From NCBI RefSeq assembly GCF_004343725.1, contig NZ_PTQW01000024.1:1-43008 (forward strand): a stretch of 43,008 nt of DNA. Reading direction: 5' to 3'. The stretch is from Treponema sp. J25. GTDB lineage: Bacteria > Spirochaetota > Spirochaetia > Treponematales > Breznakiellaceae. The notes beneath the pieces were generated by a model. It was given only the letters and a program-made list of their open reading frames with translations. It searched no databases and had not been told where the DNA came from. Below are positions 7,652 to 15,944 of this stretch, piece after piece (within the stretch, counting starts at the first letter, position 1; the number at the start of each line of letters is the position of its first letter). The position numbers were made by a program, and so were the translations under genes.

Positions 7652-7686
7652 TTAAAAAATGAAAGTGCGCCTCTTCTGAGAGGCGC
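7652..7686 (-). terminator. Probable terminator of the mazG gene
   Basis: A perfect 8-bp stem GCGCCTCT/AGAGGCGC (7667-7686) with a 4-base loop is followed, on the minus strand, by a T-rich run (complement of 7652-7659). The 140 bases between it and mazG also hold an inverted repeat CTGGCTA (7690-7696)/TAGCCAG (7727-7733) and no gene. Confidence 0.45.
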
Positions 7687-7826
7687 CCCCTGGCTAGGGC
7701 ATCGCCCCCAGGGAGGAATGCCGCGTAGCCAGAACGTTGCCCCCTGTACGGAGGGTCTGGGGCTGCGAGTCAAGGATGCTGCCGGCGGGGGCGACAAAAC
7801 TGCGGGCCAGAGGTACCGCTGGTGGA

Positions 7827-8642
7827 CTAGCCCTTCGTTTCGTTCCAGAGGCGGTCCATGGTGGCAAGATGTTCCTGCCCCATCGGGAGCCCCAGGGCCT
7901 TCATGCCCCGTTCCACCGCTTTAAAGCGTTCGGTAAACTTGATGTTGGCCCGCTGCAACGCCACCGAAGGGTCTACCTGCACATAGCGGCAGAGGTTTAC
8001 CACCGCAAAAAGAAGGTCCCCCAACTCTTCTTCCAGCTGACCCTGCTGTTCAGGGCTGGGGGCCTGGCTGGCGTGCGCCATGGCGGCCCGCACCTCTTCC
8101 TCTTCTTCATGGATTTTTTCCCACACCCCCTCCAGCTGAGGCCAGTCAAAGCCCACCTTAGCGGCCTTCTTTTGTAATTTGTAGGCCCGTTCCAGGGGTG
8201 GAAGGGCCCGGGAAACCTCGTCCAGAAGAGAGTTTTTCGGGGCCCGGCCTTCCTGTTCAACCTTTATGCGGGCCCACTGATCCAGGACTTCCGCACTGGT
8301 GCGGGCGGTGCTTTCACCAAAGACGTGGGGGTGTCGCCGTACCAGTTTTGCCCCAATTTCCTCCAGGGTTTCGGCCACCGAAAAGGCCCCGTCCTGTTCG
8401 TGCATGTAGGCAATCATGGTAACGAGTAAAAACAAATCTCCCAGTTCTTCTCGAATATGGGCAGTGTCTTTTGTATCGATGGCTTCGATGCACTCGTAGG
8501 TTTCTTCGATAAGGGCTCCCCGCAGACTTTCGGGACTCTGTTCCCGGTCCCAGGGACACCCGCCAGGTCCCCGAAGGGTTTGAATGATACGATAGAGTTC
8601 CCCAAAGGCTGTCTGGGTATGTTCGTGTGATGGTTCTTTCAT
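7827..8642 (-). CDS. mazG: Nucleoside triphosphate pyrophosphohydrolase MazG
   Basis: An enzyme of about 271 residues that hydrolyses (d)NTPs to NMP and pyrophosphate, a house-cleaning role. Two MazG domains are visible. The N-terminal one has LRGPGGCPWDREQSPESLRG, the metal-binding EETYE and EELGDLFLLV. The C-terminal one has EEEEEVRAA and EEELGDLLFAVVNLCRY. The start at 8642 gives a normal N-terminus (MKEPSHEHTQTAFGELY); there is no clear ribosome site, and a GTG at 8687 is an alternative. An upstream G/C-rich segment (about 8662-8697) resembles the dispersed repeats at 13836-14175. A single-domain relative lies directly upstream in the same orientation. Confidence 0.9.
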   Translation of the reverse strand: MKEPSHEHTQTAFGELYRIIQTLRGPGGCPWDREQSPESLRGALIEETYECIEAIDTKDTAHIREELGDLFLLVTMIAYMHEQDGAFSVAETLEEIGAKLVRRHPHVFGESTARTSAEVLDQWARIKVEQEGRAPKNSLLDEVSRALPPLERAYKLQKKAAKVGFDWPQLEGVWEKIHEEEEEVRAAMAHASQAPSPEQQGQLEEELGDLLFAVVNLCRYVQVDPSVALQRANIKFTERFKAVERGMKALGLPMGQEHLATMDRLWNETKG

Positions 8643-8727
8643 AAAATCATTAGGAAGGGAAGGGGCCCCTTCAGTCAAGGGGGCCACCAGCCCCCATCAG
8701 AAATAGAAAGGCCGGTTTCTCTCTCCC

Positions 8728-9264
8728 TTACCGGATATCCGCCGAGAAGGGAATAACCTTTTCCCCCTCTGGGGAAGGGGGCGCCTTGTGTTTCAAGTAG
8801 GTAATCCGCTGTCCTTCCTGCCAGAGTTTTTCCAGGGTTTTAGGATCTAACAGGGCGGGGAACAGCCCTTCTTTGCTGCAGTAGGTGCGGACATAGTCGA
8901 GGCTGCGCTCTATCCGTTTGTTGGCGGCCTCAAGGGCTGTGCAGGGATGCACTTGAAGCAAACGGCATACATCGATGATAGCGAACAACAGGTCCCCCAG
9001 TTCTCGCTCCAGGACCTGGTGGGCCTTTGCTAAATCTACCTGGTCCTGGATGGGTACTTCCTGGTGGTTCCCCTCCATGAGGGCGATACGGGACTTAAGG
9101 ACCGCGAGGTCCTCCGAGGCCGCCTTTGCCTCGGCCAATTCCTCGTTAATCCGGGACCAGAGGTCCTTTATCCTGGTGTAATCAATACCGAGGGAAGAAA
9201 GTTCTTCTAGTAGTGTAAGGCTTTTTTCGATGCTTGACAGAGAGCCAGAACCAGTTTTGTTCAT
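8728..9264 (-). CDS. Single-domain MazG-like protein
   Basis: A 178-residue protein with a perfect ribosome site (AGGAGG) before ATG 9264. Its middle (ERELGDLLFAIIDVCRLLQ, then HPCTALEAANKRIERSLDYV) closely resembles the C-terminal domain of the neighbouring MazG (ELGDLLFAVVNLCRYVQ, then DPSVALQRANIKFTERFKAV). An upstream helix, INEELAEAKAA, supplies a partial E-x-x-E motif. The N-terminal domain and the GGCPWD segment are absent. It is probably a duplicated C-terminal MazG domain, either a small NTP pyrophosphohydrolase or a regulatory partner of MazG. The 50-residue tail (PALLDPKTLEKLW...) is not recognised. Catalytic competence is unproven. Confidence 0.7.
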   Translation of the reverse strand: MNKTGSGSLSSIEKSLTLLEELSSLGIDYTRIKDLWSRINEELAEAKAASEDLAVLKSRIALMEGNHQEVPIQDQVDLAKAHQVLERELGDLLFAIIDVCRLLQVHPCTALEAANKRIERSLDYVRTYCSKEGLFPALLDPKTLEKLWQEGQRITYLKHKAPPSPEGEKVIPFSADIR

Positions 9265-9404
9265 AGGCTTCCTCCTGCTATAAAAATATAAAAGATGGAC
9301 AGGGAGAAAGCAAATGATTTTCTCTTTGTTTTTGTTCTGTTTGGTACTGGAGTGGATACTGAAAGCCCCAGCAGGTACCTCGTTTTATTTATGCCCCCTG
9401 GTTT

Positions 9405-10160
9405 CTATACCGAAATTACCTTCTTTTTATTCCACTCGGGTACAAACTGTTCGGGGCCAGATGTAAGCAACGCCTCGAGAAGACGGGCTACCTGCTGGAG
9501 TATGTCGGCAAGGAGTTGCGATTCTTCCCGGGTAAACGGAGAAAGCACGTACCCTGCGATATCCTGATGTTCCGGTCGGCCAATGCCGATTCTCAGGCGC
9601 CAGAAATCGGCGGTTCCTAATTCGGCCCGGCACGACCGCAGCCCATTGTGTCCCCCAAGCCCTCCACCGTATTTGAGTGAGATGGTTCCAAAGGGAAGTT
9701 CAAGTTCATCGTGGACCACGAGAATTTCGCTATGGGGAATCCGATAGAAATCCGCCACCGCTCGTACCGATTTCCCCGAAAGATTCATGTACGTTTCAGG
9801 AAAAAGAAAATAAATCCTGGAAGGAAGGGTGCCTTTTATATCTGAACCCCCGCTGGTAGGGCTGGCGGCAGAATGGGCCTGGGAGGTACCCGCTGTATGA
9901 TGGGCGCCCGTGGCCGGCGAGGGACCCTTTTGGGATTGAGAAATGCCGCCCCCAGTTTTTCCCTCTGGTATACCGGTGTTTTTCTCTGTTAAAGATAGCA
10001 GCTTCTCCTTTTCGAGGATGGCCAGGCGTCCCTGGTGTTTCCGTTGCCAGGAAAGGTCACCATAAAAAGAAAGTCGCTCTGCCAAAAGCCAGCCCACATT
10101 ATGACGGGTTTTCTCATATTCTTTGCCAGGATTCCCTAAAAAAGCCACGAGTTGTATCAT
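9405..10160 (-). CDS. pth: Peptidyl-tRNA hydrolase with an extra low-complexity loop
   Basis: Cleaves peptidyl-tRNAs released from stalled ribosomes. All family signatures are present: Asn10 in FLGNPGKEY, the catalytic His20 in KTRHNVGW, ETYMNLSGKSV, Asp151 in VVHDELELPFG, and GGHNGLRS. At 251 residues it is about 55-60 longer than usual. The excess is one segment, residues about 58-114, rich in Gly, Ser, Thr, Ala, Pro and His (for example GTSQAHSAASPTSGG), inserted between the LAILEKEKLLSL strand and YFLFPETYMNLSG. The rest aligns without gaps, so the enzyme should be active with a disordered surface loop. The start at 10160 gives the canonical MIQLVAFLGNPG. Confidence 0.93.
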   Translation of the reverse strand: MIQLVAFLGNPGKEYEKTRHNVGWLLAERLSFYGDLSWQRKHQGRLAILEKEKLLSLTEKNTGIPEGKTGGGISQSQKGPSPATGAHHTAGTSQAHSAASPTSGGSDIKGTLPSRIYFLFPETYMNLSGKSVRAVADFYRIPHSEILVVHDELELPFGTISLKYGGGLGGHNGLRSCRAELGTADFWRLRIGIGRPEHQDIAGYVLSPFTREESQLLADILQQVARLLEALLTSGPEQFVPEWNKKKVISV

Positions 10161-10187
10161 GGGTATATTCTTTTCTCCTGATTAACA

Positions 10188-10216
10188 TTGAGGATTTTAT
10201 CTTCCCCGTGTATACT
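10188..10216 (+). promoter_or_regulatory. Promoter of the alpha-galactosidase gene
   Basis: TTGAGG (10188-10193) and TATACT (10211-10216), spacer 17. The +1 falls just upstream of the ribosome site AAAGGAGG (10222-10229). Confidence 0.55.
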
Positions 10217-10234
10217 ACCAGAAAGGAGGAAAAA

Positions 10235-12142
10235 ATGGAAATACCTAATATAAAAAGACTTATGACGAAAGACGTGGGCTCAGATCAAAAAAGAATCACC
10301 CTTCAATATATGGCCACAGGAGAACACACGGTAGATGAGTATGGTCATCTCCTGGATAGTTTTTCCTATGATGAACTAGCTTCCTGGGTGAGGGAATTAG
10401 AAGGGGCAGCGGATTTTTTCTCCAATTCCCGGGAGCTGGTGGTGCATCCAGGGGGCTGGCAGTCCTGGTCGGCGGGATGGGAATTGGGGCCGGGAGAGGT
10501 GCTTCCCCGGAAGGTTGCGGTGGTGCCGGAACTGATACGCTTTACCAATCGGGATGGGGATGCTCCGGCCAGAGGAGAGATTGTTGGACACTGGATCGTG
10601 TATTTTCGAAGGGGCTCTCAGTATGTGGTTCTGGCTAGTAAAGAAGGCAGTCGTTTCCCCCCTACCACATACCGGATATGTCCCCGGGCCCGGCGGGTTT
10701 CTATAGAGATCTTTGCCAGGGGAAAAACCTGGAAAGCCGGCGATATTCTTGCGGAGCTCTCCCTCTTTTTTGCTCCTGATTATTTTTTGTTGAAGGATAC
10801 CCTTCGTTCCCTGTACCGCCAGGACCATAATTTTCATACCCTTGCCTTCCTTACTGCCCCGGATGCTTTGCCGGGGGGCTATGAGTCCTGGTATAACCAT
10901 TACACCCACATCGACGAAGCCCTTATTCGTCAGGACTTAGAAGATCTCTCTTTGAACGATAACTTCATTAAACGATACTATCTGGATAAAAACCGTCCCC
11001 TTGTTTTTCAGATTGATGATGGATGGGAACGGGCGGTGGGTCAGTGGGAGATTGATGAGCGAAAATTCCCCCGGGGATTAAAGCCCCTTGCTCAGGACAT
11101 TGAGGAGCGGGGCTATATCCCCGGGCTCTGGATAGCCCCTTTCCTGGTAACCCGGCGGGCGGAGCTGTTTCATAAACACCCCGACTGGCTTCTGCGGGAT
11201 GAAAAGGGCGATCCCGTGGTGGCGGGCTTTAACGACAAGTGGGATGGAAGGTTTTATACCCTCGATCTTTCCCTGCCGGAGGTGCTCGCCTACCTTTCGC
11301 AGCTCATGGACACCATTATTGATGGATGGGGCTTCCGGTATCTTAAGCTGGATTTCATGTATGCGGGGCTCTTACACGGGGCTTTCGGCGGCGGCGGGGC
11401 GGCCTACCAGTGGTACCATCGGGCCTGCCAGATCCTCACCCGCCGGGTTCAGGACGGCAGGGGCAGGCCCGTGGCGTACCTTGGGTGCGGCGTTCCCTTT
11501 GGGCAGTCCTATCCCTATTTCCCCCTTTCCCGTATTGGGGCGGATACCCGGGAACACTGGGAGTGGCCCAAGGTACGCCTTATTGGCCACGTAGGCCGCC
11601 CCGCCGCCCGGGTAAACCTGCTGGATACCATCGGCCGCTCCTACCTGAACGGGACCCTTTTTTTAAACGACCCGGACGTGATTTTCTTTCGCTCCGAAAA
11701 TTGTAGCCTTTCCTGGAACGAGAAGGAACTTATCGCCCTGGTCAATTTCTGCCTTGGCAGCCAGCTCATGGTTTCCGACGACCCCCGCCGGCTTACCCCG
11801 GAGGATTTGGATTTTACGGGGCGCGTCCTTTCTCTGTACGAAAGGCTTGCGGGCTATGAATACGGTGTTCAGGCCTTAGCACGCGAGGTCTACCATCTCT
11901 TTAGCCGCTGTGGTACTATCCAGGGACTTATCAACCTGCGGCGGCGGCCTATTCGTCTTAGCCCGGGGGGAAAGGCAGGTTCTGACTGGAAAAGCGCCGT
12001 CATAAAGACCCCGCCTCTACTGGAGGCTGCCCTTCAGAAAGGGGAAGCCCTGGTTTCCCATGGGAAACCCTATCCGGATGGCACGATGCTTTTTGAGGGC
12101 CCCAGTATCAGCTTGTATAGTGCCAAAACCATTCAGGGATAA
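10235..12142 (+). CDS. Alpha-galactosidase-like glycoside hydrolase, GH36
   Basis: A cytoplasmic enzyme of 635 residues, with no signal peptide, expected to remove terminal alpha-galactose from oligosaccharides such as melibiose or raffinose. The (beta/alpha)8 barrel shows FQIDDGWERAVGQWEID, the strand YIPGLWIAPFLV, the nucleophile Asp in YLKLDFMYAG, and a likely acid/base Asp in RIGADTREHWEW. A beta-sandwich N-domain precedes it (residues about 1-210). The start at 10235 has an ideal ribosome site; the GTG at 10208 does not. It is somewhat shorter than classical GH36 enzymes of about 720 residues. No sugar transporter is adjacent, and the pyrophosphatase gene follows 13 bases downstream. Other GH-D activities are possible. 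Confidence 0.8.
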   Translation: MEIPNIKRLMTKDVGSDQKRITLQYMATGEHTVDEYGHLLDSFSYDELASWVRELEGAADFFSNSRELVVHPGGWQSWSAGWELGPGEVLPRKVAVVPELIRFTNRDGDAPARGEIVGHWIVYFRRGSQYVVLASKEGSRFPPTTYRICPRARRVSIEIFARGKTWKAGDILAELSLFFAPDYFLLKDTLRSLYRQDHNFHTLAFLTAPDALPGGYESWYNHYTHIDEALIRQDLEDLSLNDNFIKRYYLDKNRPLVFQIDDGWERAVGQWEIDERKFPRGLKPLAQDIEERGYIPGLWIAPFLVTRRAELFHKHPDWLLRDEKGDPVVAGFNDKWDGRFYTLDLSLPEVLAYLSQLMDTIIDGWGFRYLKLDFMYAGLLHGAFGGGGAAYQWYHRACQILTRRVQDGRGRPVAYLGCGVPFGQSYPYFPLSRIGADTREHWEWPKVRLIGHVGRPAARVNLLDTIGRSYLNGTLFLNDPDVIFFRSENCSLSWNEKELIALVNFCLGSQLMVSDDPRRLTPEDLDFTGRVLSLYERLAGYEYGVQALAREVYHLFSRCGTIQGLINLRRRPIRLSPGGKAGSDWKSAVIKTPPLLEAALQKGEALVSHGKPYPDGTMLFEGPSISLYSAKTIQG

Positions 12143-12155
12143 GGATACGGAGTGT

Positions 12156-13811
12156 ATGGAATCCATAGTGTATGTTCTTGGTCATCGAAATCCCGATACG
12201 GATTCGGTGGTGTCCGCCGCGGCCTATGCCCGGCTTAAGCAATTGCAGGGGTTTACGAACTATCGACCTGCCCGGGCGGGAAAAATCAATCCCCAAACGG
12301 AATATATTTTTACTCGTTTCGGGGTGCCCATTCCGGAGTATTTGCCAGACCTTATCCCAAAGGTGGGGTACTATCTCTCAGAACCGGCGGTGACGGTGAC
12401 GGCCGATATTTCTCTCTGGGAGGCCCTGGAACGGATGGAACAGGATGGCCTTAAGGTGCTTCCCATCGTGAACGCCGACGGGACCTATCGAAGCCTGTTG
12501 CATTACAATGCCTTCGCCCGTTATATCCTTAAAAAAATCAATCCCCATAAAAAAGCGGCGATTCCGACGTCTATCCAATTGTTACTGACTACCCTCCGGG
12601 CTCAGCCCCTTACCCTCTTTGATGAGAAGGACGTTCGACCTTCTCCGGTGGTGGTGGCGGCCCTGGCGGGAGACACCTTTCAACGTCACCTGGAGGCGGA
12701 GGTCCCCGAAAATGCCCTGGTGATTGTGGGGGATCGGGAAGATATCCAGCGGTTTTGTATCGAACGGCGGGTTCGGGCCCTTATCATTACCAACGGCAAT
12801 ACCATCGATAAGGAATTGATAGCCCTGGCAGAGGCCCGTCGGGTTTCTGTGATGATAAGCCCCTTTGATACAAGTTCTACCTCCTTGCTTATCATTTATT
12901 CTACCCCGGTGGGATTTATGGGGGATGAGTCGGTGGCCCCTGTCCATGAACGGGAGCCGGTTCGTCGGGTTCGGCAAGCCCTGAGCCAGTCTATCTCCCG
13001 CTGTGTCCCGGTGGTAAACGATGCGAGCCAGGTAGTGGGCATCCTTTCTGAGGGGGATCTTATCAAAGAACCCCAGGTTCAGGTGATTATGGTGGATCAT
13101 AACGAGCCCAGTCAGGCTATCGAAGGCATAGAAAATTATCGTATTCTAGAAGTTATCGATCATCACCGGCTGGGAAATCTTTCTACCCGCTATCCTATCA
13201 CCTTTATCAATCGAGTCGTGGGTGCCACGAGTACCCTGATTACCAACCGCTATCGGGAAGAACGGATTCCGCTCGATCGGCCGACCGCTTCTATCCTTCT
13301 GTGTGGAATATTGGCGGATACCCTGGTACTCCAGTCGGCTACCACCACCCCGGTGGACCTGGAGGCGGCCGAATACCTGGCTTCGATTACGGGGCTGGAT
13401 ATTCAAAGCCTGGGGCAGGACCTTATGGCTGCGTCCAGTACGATTAATGCCCGGCCGGCGGATGAACTTATTCGGATGGATATGAAAGAATATGATGAGG
13501 GGAGCCTGCACTTTACGGTGAGTCAGGTCGAAACCGATGCACCGGAAGAATTGGTACGCCGAAAGGGCGAAATTCTCCAGGAACTGGAAGGGCTGCGGAA
13601 GGCCGAAAAGGCCCTGTTCAGTGGCCTTATGGTGACCGACGTGACAGAACTCAATTCCCTCTTTTTTGTTACCGGTGATAGGGCCTTTGTTTCCCTGTTA
13701 CCCTTCCCAAAGGTAGAAGAGGGGGTGTATCTCCTACAGGATATGGTTTCCCGAAAGAAACAACTCCTGCCCCTTCTCTCGGAGGTGGTGGAAAAACTCC
13801 AGACCCTGTAA
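12156..13811 (+). CDS. CBS/DRTGG-containing manganese-dependent inorganic pyrophosphatase (family II)
   Basis: A 551-residue protein that hydrolyses pyrophosphate to phosphate. The DHH phosphoesterase domain is split. Its N-terminal part has VLGHRNPDTDSVVSAAAYA, and after an insert it resumes with VDHNEPSQAIEGI, the VIDHHRLG triad and FINRVVGATSTLI, followed by a DHHA2 domain with the SSTINARPADELIRMD region. The insert holds two CBS repeats flanking a DRTGG domain (residues about 70-310). In known homologues these bind adenine nucleotides and tune activity (AMP/ADP inhibition, ATP or diadenosine polyphosphate activation). ATG 12156 follows GGAG; it begins 13 bases after the alpha-galactosidase stop, so the two are probably co-transcribed. 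Confidence 0.9.
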   Translation: MESIVYVLGHRNPDTDSVVSAAAYARLKQLQGFTNYRPARAGKINPQTEYIFTRFGVPIPEYLPDLIPKVGYYLSEPAVTVTADISLWEALERMEQDGLKVLPIVNADGTYRSLLHYNAFARYILKKINPHKKAAIPTSIQLLLTTLRAQPLTLFDEKDVRPSPVVVAALAGDTFQRHLEAEVPENALVIVGDREDIQRFCIERRVRALIITNGNTIDKELIALAEARRVSVMISPFDTSSTSLLIIYSTPVGFMGDESVAPVHEREPVRRVRQALSQSISRCVPVVNDASQVVGILSEGDLIKEPQVQVIMVDHNEPSQAIEGIENYRILEVIDHHRLGNLSTRYPITFINRVVGATSTLITNRYREERIPLDRPTASILLCGILADTLVLQSATTTPVDLEAAEYLASITGLDIQSLGQDLMAASSTINARPADELIRMDMKEYDEGSLHFTVSQVETDAPEELVRRKGEILQELEGLRKAEKALFSGLMVTDVTELNSLFFVTGDRAFVSLLPFPKVEEGVYLLQDMVSRKKQLLPLLSEVVEKLQTL

Positions 13812-13813
13812 AA

Positions 13814-13842
13814 AGGGGCCTATGAGTACCCCTGGTTTTTTT
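13814..13842 (+). terminator. Terminator after the pyrophosphatase gene
   Basis: AGGGG (13814-13818) pairs with CCCCT (13829-13833), followed by GG and seven T (13836-13842). Confidence 0.5.
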
Positions 13843-14175
13843 CAAAGGTGACAATTCTAGGCACCCTTGTCTCTTTTCAAGGGGGCAACAGCCCCAGGCT
13901 CCCCTGGTCTCTCTTCAAGGGCGACAACTCCAGGCGCCCCTGCTCTTTTTTTAATCCCCCGGGCCGGCATGGCTGTGGCCCTGGCCGAATAGCGGAGGGG
14001 TTGCCTCAGGGCCATCCTGATAAGGGTCCGCCGCCGCTCCCTCTTTCATCAAGGGTCGTCATTACCGTAGCCCCCGAGGCTTTTGTTCCAGGGCCGCCGC
14101 CCGCCCCTCTGTCATCAAAGACCGTCATTCCCAGAGTCCCCCGAGGATCTTTGTTCTTGTTCCTGGGCCGCCGCC
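13836..14175. repeat. Intergenic array of degenerate repeats (gene-free gap)
   Basis: The 395-base gap 13812-14206 holds no convincing gene. It contains imperfect tandem units of about 35 bases at 13836-13869, 13870-13907 and 13908-13942 (core TCTCTTTTCAAGGGGGCAAC, then CCAGGC and CCCCTGG). Two longer related units lie at 14038-14101 and 14103-14175 (TCATCAAGGGTCGTCATT, then CCCCCGAGG, TTGTTCC and GGGCCGCCGCC). Related units occur at 18229-18391 and weakly at 8662-8697. Origin and role are unknown. Confidence 0.6.
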
Positions 14176-14206
14176 GACCGGGGTGTTTCCCCTGGATTCA
14201 ATCTTC

Positions 14207-15100
14207 TTACGGATGTTTTACCGGTGCCGACAGGATTTGATAGGGGTCTACCGATAACTCGGCGGGAAGGGAAAGCCGGATCTCTTCATCCGCATTCCGG
14301 GCAATACGAAAGCCCACCGAATTGCTTTTAAAGGTGGGGGTGTTCCAGTAGCGGTAGGTAGTTCTGGTAAGCTTAGCCGGCGTAAACCAGGCCCCTCCCC
14401 GCAATACCCGGTAGCCGGTGGATTTCTCCGGTCCCGTGGGGTTGGTTACCTCGCCGCTGGGATATTCGCCATACCAATCCCAGCACCATTCCCACACATT
14501 GCCGCTCATGTCGTAAATACCCAGCTCGTTGGGAGCTTTGGTGGCCACCGGTTTGGAGGCTTTCCCGCTGTTGGCGTCATACCATGCGATCTGGTTTATA
14601 TCAAAACCGCCTGAGTAGGGTGAACGGGTAAGGGGTTCCTCAGTGATGGCCCCCTTTATACCCCCCCGGGCTGCATATTCCCATTCTGCCTCGGTGGGTA
14701 GTCGGTAGCCATTGGCTTCCCGGTTCCACTCTACCGTCGATCCAGAAATCGTATACGCGGGGGTATAGCCGTGACGTTCGCTCAGGGCATTGCAGAATTT
14801 AACCGCATCGAGCCAGCTTACATTTTCCACGGGTCGATCCTTGCCGGAGAAACGGGAAGGATTGGTTCCCATTACGGCGGTCCACAATTCCTGGGTAACC
14901 TCCGTTTGGGAAATATAAAATGAAGAAAGGGTAGTTCGATGGGCCCGTTCGTTTGAACTGTAGGGAGCCTCTTTACTCCCTTGCCAGAAGGTCCCCCCTT
15001 CCACAAAAACCATCGCCGGAACGGGAACCTCCTGCTGGGCAGGAAGAACGCCGAGCACGGCGCACCAGAACACACTTATGGTGATGAGATATTTTGTCAT
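14207..15100 (-). CDS. Secreted SUMF1/FGE-fold protein lacking the catalytic cysteines
   Basis: A 297-residue protein with a signal peptide (MTKYLITISVFWCAVLGVLPAQ) and a complete formylglycine-generating-enzyme fold. It shows MVFVEGGTFWQGS, FYISQTEVTQELW, RPVENVSWLDAVKFCNALS, YRLPTEAEWEYAARGG, GIYDMSGNVWEWCWDWYG and YRVLRGGAWF...NSVGFRIARN. True FGE enzymes carry two copper-binding cysteines, one in the GFRCA ending. Here that ending is GFRIA and the preceding stretch has no cysteine. No sulfatase is nearby. It is therefore probably not a sulfatase-activating enzyme but one of the many exported SUMF1-like proteins of unknown role in treponemes. A GGTAGG-like ribosome site precedes ATG 15100. 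Confidence 0.85.
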   Translation of the reverse strand: MTKYLITISVFWCAVLGVLPAQQEVPVPAMVFVEGGTFWQGSKEAPYSSNERAHRTTLSSFYISQTEVTQELWTAVMGTNPSRFSGKDRPVENVSWLDAVKFCNALSERHGYTPAYTISGSTVEWNREANGYRLPTEAEWEYAARGGIKGAITEEPLTRSPYSGGFDINQIAWYDANSGKASKPVATKAPNELGIYDMSGNVWEWCWDWYGEYPSGEVTNPTGPEKSTGYRVLRGGAWFTPAKLTRTTYRYWNTPTFKSNSVGFRIARNADEEIRLSLPAELSVDPYQILSAPVKHP

Positions 15101-15180
15101 CCTTCAAATCCTACCTTGTGAAAGTTATGCGTATATAACATTTTGAATCATCCTTTGGTTACACTATAAGCCCCTGGGCG

Positions 15181-15801
15181 TTACGATTCTAAATCTTTGC
15201 GGTTCTGGATAATTCGGGAAATAAGTCCGTACGAAAGGGCCTCTTCCGCATTCATCCAGAAATCCCGGTCTGTGTCCCGGGCCACCCGGTCTACCGGTTG
15301 TCCTGTCTCGTCTGCGATAAGCCGGTTTATCCGTTCCCGGAGTTTTTCAATTTCCCGGGCATGGATTTCGATATCCGTGGCCACTCCCCGGATACCCGAC
15401 AGGGGTTGATGAATGAGATAGTGGCTGTTCGGAAGTCCTACCCGCCGTTCCCGGGGGGCCGCAAGCAACACCAGGGCGGCCGCACTGGCGACCAGGCCCA
15501 TCCCAATGGTCCATACGGGGGGATTCACAAAACGGATCATATCGAAAATAGCGTATCCCGCATCGGCATCGCCGCCGGGGGAGTCGATGAAAATCCGAAT
15601 AGGATCGGTTCCCATGTCTTCCAGCAACAACAACTGGCGGATCGTTCGTTCTGCCAGTTCCTTGTTTATTTCTCCTGACAGAAGAATGGTCCGGGTCTTG
15701 AGCATCCGTGCCAGGAGTGGATCCGGTCCCGGCATGTTCTGTGCTTCCTGATCGGTATCTTCTTCCTGTTCTTGCATATGAACATACTTCTTATATGGCA
15801 T
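15181..15801 (-). CDS. clpP: ATP-dependent Clp protease proteolytic subunit, ClpP family
   Basis: A 206-residue ClpP-like serine protease subunit. Core motifs: the ILLSGEINKELAERTIRQLLLLE strand-helix, IFIDSPGGDADAGYAIFDMIR, nucleophile Ser in GLVASAAALVLLAA, catalytic His in SHYLIHQPLSG, and Asp in DTDRDFWMNAEEALSYGLI. The sequence around the Ser differs from the canonical GQAASMG. An acidic, Gln-rich N-terminal extension (QEQEEDTDQEAQN) precedes the core. This suggests the divergent second ClpP found in several spirochaetes, which would pair with a canonical ClpP in a mixed ring (inference). The start at 15801 follows GAAGGAG at a slightly long spacing. It has its own promoter, back-to-back with the next gene. 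Confidence 0.88.
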   Translation of the reverse strand: MPYKKYVHMQEQEEDTDQEAQNMPGPDPLLARMLKTRTILLSGEINKELAERTIRQLLLLEDMGTDPIRIFIDSPGGDADAGYAIFDMIRFVNPPVWTIGMGLVASAAALVLLAAPRERRVGLPNSHYLIHQPLSGIRGVATDIEIHAREIEKLRERINRLIADETGQPVDRVARDTDRDFWMNAEEALSYGLISRIIQNRKDLES

Positions 15802-15838
15802 CGATATGGTTACTCCTTCTCTCAATACTAATTACCTG

Positions 15839-15867
15839 AATATACGCTCTATTCTGATTTGGGTCAA
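15839..15867 (-). promoter_or_regulatory. Promoter of clpP
   Basis: On the minus strand, TTGACC (complement of 15862-15867) and TATATT (complement of 15839-15844) are exactly 17 bases apart. It is back-to-back with the plus-strand promoter starting at 15882. Confidence 0.7.
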
Positions 15868-15881
15868 TAAATGAAATAACC

Positions 15882-15910
15882 TTGACTATATATATCAAAT
15901 TATATATATT
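15882..15910 (+). promoter_or_regulatory. Promoter of the CoA-disulfide/persulfide reductase gene
   Basis: TTGACT (15882-15887) and TATATT (15905-15910), spacer 17, embedded in an almost pure A/T run with alternating TATATATA blocks (15887-15920). Its -35 is 14 bases from the -35 of the divergent clpP promoter, so a shared regulator could act on both. Confidence 0.7.
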
Positions 15911-15944
15911 TTATTATATATTTACAGAGGAGATCCAGCGATTT

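Noticed and set aside
7687-7826. Possible small RNA or gene in the gap before mazG
   Set aside because: Inverted repeats are present but no promoter or coding frame stands out.
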